Made by a program: the position numbers and the translations under genes
Part shown: one piece after another, positions 60,998 through 64,000 of the stretch
How the letters are laid out: each line of letters begins with the position of its first letter
How positions within the stretch are numbered: the stretch's first letter is position 1
The notes under the pieces: generated by a model
Seen by the model: the letters and a program-made list of their open reading frames with translations, nothing else
Databases searched by the model: none
Told to the model about the DNA's origin: nothing
Source: Escherichia sp. E1V33
Lineage (GTDB): Bacteria > Pseudomonadota > Gammaproteobacteria > Enterobacterales > Enterobacteriaceae
Assembly: GCF_004211955.1 (NCBI RefSeq)
Contig: NZ_RHJI01000012.1
Location: 124,001-188,000 of the forward strand
DNA length: 64,000 nt
Direction of reading: 5' to 3'

Positions 60998-62683
60998 ATG
61001 ATAATAGTTCCCATTACGTTTTGTATGTTGATTGCAAAGTATCTCTGCCTGTTGAAGCCCTTCTGGCTACGTAAGAACAATAAAACTTCAGTATTGTTAA
61101 TCATTATTATCCTCGCCATGATCCTGGGCGTGGTTAAAATTCAGGTTTGGTTGAACGACTGGAACAATGATTTTTTCAATGCACTGAGCCAAAAAGAAAC
61201 CGATAAACTTTGGGCGCTTGTTCTATGGTTCCCTGCCCTGCTGGGGATTTTTGTATTAATATCCGTAAATAAAACGTGGCTAATTAAACTGCTGACTATT
61301 CGCTGGCGCGAATGGTTAACTGACTATTATCTCAACCGCTGGTTTGCAGATAAGAACTACTACTTCACGCAGATCTACGGCGAACATAAAAATACTGACA
61401 ATCCTGACCAACGTATCGCTGAAGACATTCTTTTACTGATTAGCAAAACGCTCAACCTCTCATTCGGATTTATCCAGTCACTAAGTATGCTGATCACCTT
61501 CACCGTTATTCTGTGGCAAAGCGCAGGTACGCTTTCATTCACGGTTGGTGGAACCGAGTGGAATATTCATGGGTATATGGTCTATACCGTCGTTCTCATT
61601 GTTATTGGTGGGACATTGTTTACTCATAAAGTGGGTAAACGTATCCGCCCGCTTAATGTGGAAAAGCAACGTAGCGAAGCAACATTTAGAACTAACCTTG
61701 TCCAGCATAATAAGCAAGCGGAACTGATAGCGCTAAGTAATGCTGAAACTATGCAACGTCAGGAGTTGAGTGACAATTTTCATACTATTAAAGATAACTG
61801 GCATCGTTTAATGAATCGCCAACGCTGGCTTGATTACTGGCAGAATATTTACTCGCGCTCGCTTAGTGTTCTTCCTTACTTCCTGTTATTGCCACAGTTT
61901 ATCAGCGGACAGATCAATTTAGGCGGGCTGATGAAATCACGCCAGGCATTTATGTTGGTATCTAACAATCTGAGCTGGTTTATTTATAAATATGATGAAC
62001 TTGCCGAGCTTGCGGCAGTTATCGATCGGTTGTATGAATTCCATCAACTGACAGAACAACGCCCAACGAATAAACCAAAAAATTGCCAACATGCAGTACA
62101 AGTGGCTGATGTAAGCATTCGGACTCCCGATAATAAGGTCATATTAGAGAATCTGAACTTTGATGTTTCACCGGGTAAATGGTTATTGCTGAAAGGTTAC
62201 TCTGGCGCGGGAAAAACGACACTGCTTAAAACATTATCCCACTGCTGGCCGTGGTTTAAGGGTGATATTTCTTCTCCTTCAGACAGTTGGTATGTGTCGC
62301 AAACGCCGTTAATCAAAACAGGATTACTGAATGAGATTATTTGTAAAGCGATCCCTCACACCGTAGACGATGAATCATTGCGCAAAGTGTTGCATCAGGT
62401 TGGTCTGGGGAAATTGGCTGCACGTATTCATGACAACGATCGTTGGGGAGATATTCTTTCCAGTGGAGAAAAACAGCGTATCGCGCTGGCCAGATTAATT
62501 TTACGACGTCCGAAATGGATATTTCTCGACGAAACTACTTCCCATCTGGAGGAACAAGAGGCTATCCGTTTACTGCGTTTAGTGCGTGAAAAATTACCCA
62601 CAAGCGGCGTCATTATGGTTACACATCAGCCCGGCGTCTGGGATCTGGCTGATGATATTTGTGACATTAGCTCGGCTTTATAA
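60998..62683 (+). CDS. yddA: ABC exporter YddA (SbmA/BacA-like membrane domain fused to ATPase)
   Basis: 561 residues. About six transmembrane helices at 1-320, with the SbmA_BacA-like core VWLNDWNNDFFNAL and RWREWLTDYYL. The ABC domain at 370-561 has Walker A GYSGAGKTT (near 404), signature LSSGEKQR and Walker B WIFLDETTSHLEE. It is followed after 37 bp by yddB, a TonB-dependent receptor, suggesting joint uptake or export of an iron or peptide ligand. The ligand is unknown. Confidence 0.93.
   Translation: MIIVPITFCMLIAKYLCLLKPFWLRKNNKTSVLLIIIILAMILGVVKIQVWLNDWNNDFFNALSQKETDKLWALVLWFPALLGIFVLISVNKTWLIKLLTIRWREWLTDYYLNRWFADKNYYFTQIYGEHKNTDNPDQRIAEDILLLISKTLNLSFGFIQSLSMLITFTVILWQSAGTLSFTVGGTEWNIHGYMVYTVVLIVIGGTLFTHKVGKRIRPLNVEKQRSEATFRTNLVQHNKQAELIALSNAETMQRQELSDNFHTIKDNWHRLMNRQRWLDYWQNIYSRSLSVLPYFLLLPQFISGQINLGGLMKSRQAFMLVSNNLSWFIYKYDELAELAAVIDRLYEFHQLTEQRPTNKPKNCQHAVQVADVSIRTPDNKVILENLNFDVSPGKWLLLKGYSGAGKTTLLKTLSHCWPWFKGDISSPSDSWYVSQTPLIKTGLLNEIICKAIPHTVDDESLRKVLHQVGLGKLAARIHDNDRWGDILSSGEKQRIALARLILRRPKWIFLDETTSHLEEQEAIRLLRLVREKLPTSGVIMVTHQPGVWDLADDICDISSAL
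61231..61238 (-). other. KOPS octamer GGGCAGGG pointing to dif, within yddA
   Basis: CCCTGCCC on the plus strand. Right of dif, reading left toward it. Its polarity agrees with 60472-60479. Confidence 0.55.
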
Positions 62684-62720
62684 AAACGATAAAAGCCCTG
62701 CTATACGGAGATAAAAATAA

Positions 62721-64000
62721 ATGAAGCGAGTCCTTATTCCAGGCGTCATTTTCTGTAGTGCCGATTTGGCTCAGGCCGTGGACGATAAAAATAAGTACAC
62801 ACCTGTATTTGAAGAGATGACGGTCTATGCGCCAGTGCCTGTACCTGTTAACGGTAATACACATTACACCAGTGAAAGTATTGAGCGTTTACCGACCGGT
62901 AATGGAAATATCAGCGATCTGCTGAAAACCAACCCTGCAGTGCGTATGGATTCAACGCAAAGTACCTCGTTGAACCAGGGAGACATTCGCCCGGAGAAAA
63001 TTTCAATTCACGGTGCGTCGCCCTATCAGAATGCCTATTTGATTGATGGTATTAGCGCTACCAACAACCTCAACCCGGCAAATGAATCCGATGCCAGTAG
63101 TGCAACCAACATTAGCGGGATGTCACAGGGTTATTATCTGGATGTCAGCCTCCTGGACAATGTAACGCTTTATGACAGTTTTGTTCCGGTTGAATTTGGT
63201 CGCTTCAATGGTGGGGTAATTGATGCCAGGATCAAACGCTTCAACGCGGATGATAGCAGCGTTAAACTCGGTTATCGCACAACACGCTCGGACTGGTTAA
63301 CGTCTCATATTGATGAGAATAATAAGAGTGCATTTAATCAAGGTTCTTCAGGAAGTACTTATTACTCTCCTGACTTTAAAAAGAATTTTTATACGCTGTC
63401 ATTTAATCAGGAGTTGGAAGATAATTTTGGCGTAACTGCTGGTTTCTCTCGCCGCCTGTCTGACATTACTCGCGCAGATTATGTCTCAAATGACGGTATT
63501 GTTGAAGGTCGGGCACAGTATAAAAATGTTATCGATACGGCATTAAGCAAATTTACCTGGTTTGCCAGCGATCGTTTTACCCATGATTTGACGTTTAAAT
63601 ATACCGGTTCCAGCCGGGATTATAATACCAGCACCTTCCCGGAATCCGACCGAGAAATGGGGAATAAATCCTATGGTCTGGCGTGGGATATGGATACACA
63701 ATTTGCGTGGGCCAATTTGCACACTACTGTTGGCTGGGATCATATTAGTGATTATACCCGCCACGACCATAATATCTGGTACACCGAACAATCTTGCACT
63801 TACGGAGAGATTACCGGTCGTTGCACTCGCGGTGGATTGGGCCATATTTCTCAGGCAGTTGATAATTACACCGTCAAAACACGCCTGGACTGGCAAAAAT
63901 TCGCTGTGGGTAATTTCTCGCACCAACCCTACTTCGGTGCGGAATACATCTATTCCGATGCGTGGACTGAGCGCCATAACCAGTCTGAATCCTATGTGAT
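62721..64000 (+). CDS. yddB: TonB-dependent outer-membrane receptor YddB, N-terminal part
   Basis: Starts at ATG 62721 after GGAGATAAAAATAA and stays open to the window edge (426 complete codons). Signal peptide MKRVLIPGVIFCSADLAQAV, possible TonB box EEMTVYAPV (near 31-39), and a plug domain with ISDLLKTNPAVRM, QGDIRPEKISIHG and NAYLIDGIS. The beta-barrel follows (FGRFNGGVIDARIK onward). The family imports siderophores or similar ligands. The E. coli protein has about 790 residues, so nearly half is outside the window. Confidence 0.93.
   Translation, partial: MKRVLIPGVIFCSADLAQAVDDKNKYTPVFEEMTVYAPVPVPVNGNTHYTSESIERLPTGNGNISDLLKTNPAVRMDSTQSTSLNQGDIRPEKISIHGASPYQNAYLIDGISATNNLNPANESDASSATNISGMSQGYYLDVSLLDNVTLYDSFVPVEFGRFNGGVIDARIKRFNADDSSVKLGYRTTRSDWLTSHIDENNKSAFNQGSSGSTYYSPDFKKNFYTLSFNQELEDNFGVTAGFSRRLSDITRADYVSNDGIVEGRAQYKNVIDTALSKFTWFASDRFTHDLTFKYTGSSRDYNTSTFPESDREMGNKSYGLAWDMDTQFAWANLHTTVGWDHISDYTRHDHNIWYTEQSCTYGEITGRCTRGGLGHISQAVDNYTVKTRLDWQKFAVGNFSHQPYFGAEYIYSDAWTERHNQSESYV

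Overview
The window is chromosomal DNA of an Escherichia strain from the replication-terminus half of the chromosome. Almost every gene can be recognised as an orthologue of a named E. coli gene in conserved order. The proteins differ from the K-12 versions I remember at scattered positions, and some K-12 genes are missing while others are extra, so a divergent E. coli or a sister lineage of the genus is likely. I could not decide the species. No prophage, CRISPR array, rRNA or tRNA was seen.

Layout. 1-7.2 kb: the N-terminal part of an amino-acid antiporter (ydgI), ydgH, transhydrogenase pntAB, AI-2 exporter tqsA and spermidine exporter mdtJI. 7.2-14.7 kb: protease-like ydgD, acid-shock asr with the tiny membrane protein ydgU, MFS gene ynfM with divergent regulator ynfL, glucose repressor mlc, bioD2 and chloride channel clcB. 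14.9-19.5 kb: an anaerobic DMSO/selenate reductase-type operon ynfE-ynfG-ynfH-dmsD with one catalytic subunit instead of the K-12 pair. 19.7-22.2 kb: small envelope genes and speG. 22.4-29.6 kb: the rspA-rspB-ydfJ-ydfI sugar-acid cluster with an uninterrupted ydfJ, then ydfZ, ydfH and ydfG. 29.7-38 kb: dcp, ydeI, dgcZ, sRNA MgrR, small protein MgtS, an extra GlxA-like regulator plus rhodanese pair, ydeE and eamA. 37.8-44.8 kb: marBAR with its operator, marC, sotB, yneJ-sad, glsB-yneG. 45-50 kb: dgcF, uxaB, a Tus-binding Ter site, yneE and tam. 50-58.7 kb: the complete AI-2 uptake and processing locus lsrGFBDCA/lsrR/lsrK. 58.8-64 kb: an IS1202/ISNCY-type insertion sequence, the chromosome-dimer resolution site dif, ABC exporter yddA and the start of TonB-dependent receptor yddB.

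The most notable structural signal is at 58.8-60.4 kb. A perfect copy of the E. coli dif site lies exactly 5 bp from the end of the insertion sequence, which is flanked by a 5-bp direct repeat. The insertion therefore split CCATT-dif without damaging dif. Ter at 48.1 kb and the KOPS-like octamers found around dif have the orientation expected for a working fork trap and FtsK loading toward dif. I found no convincing new multi-gene system. The accessory material is limited to the IS, the regulator/rhodanese pair and a 34-residue hydrophobic ORF near 8.9 kb.
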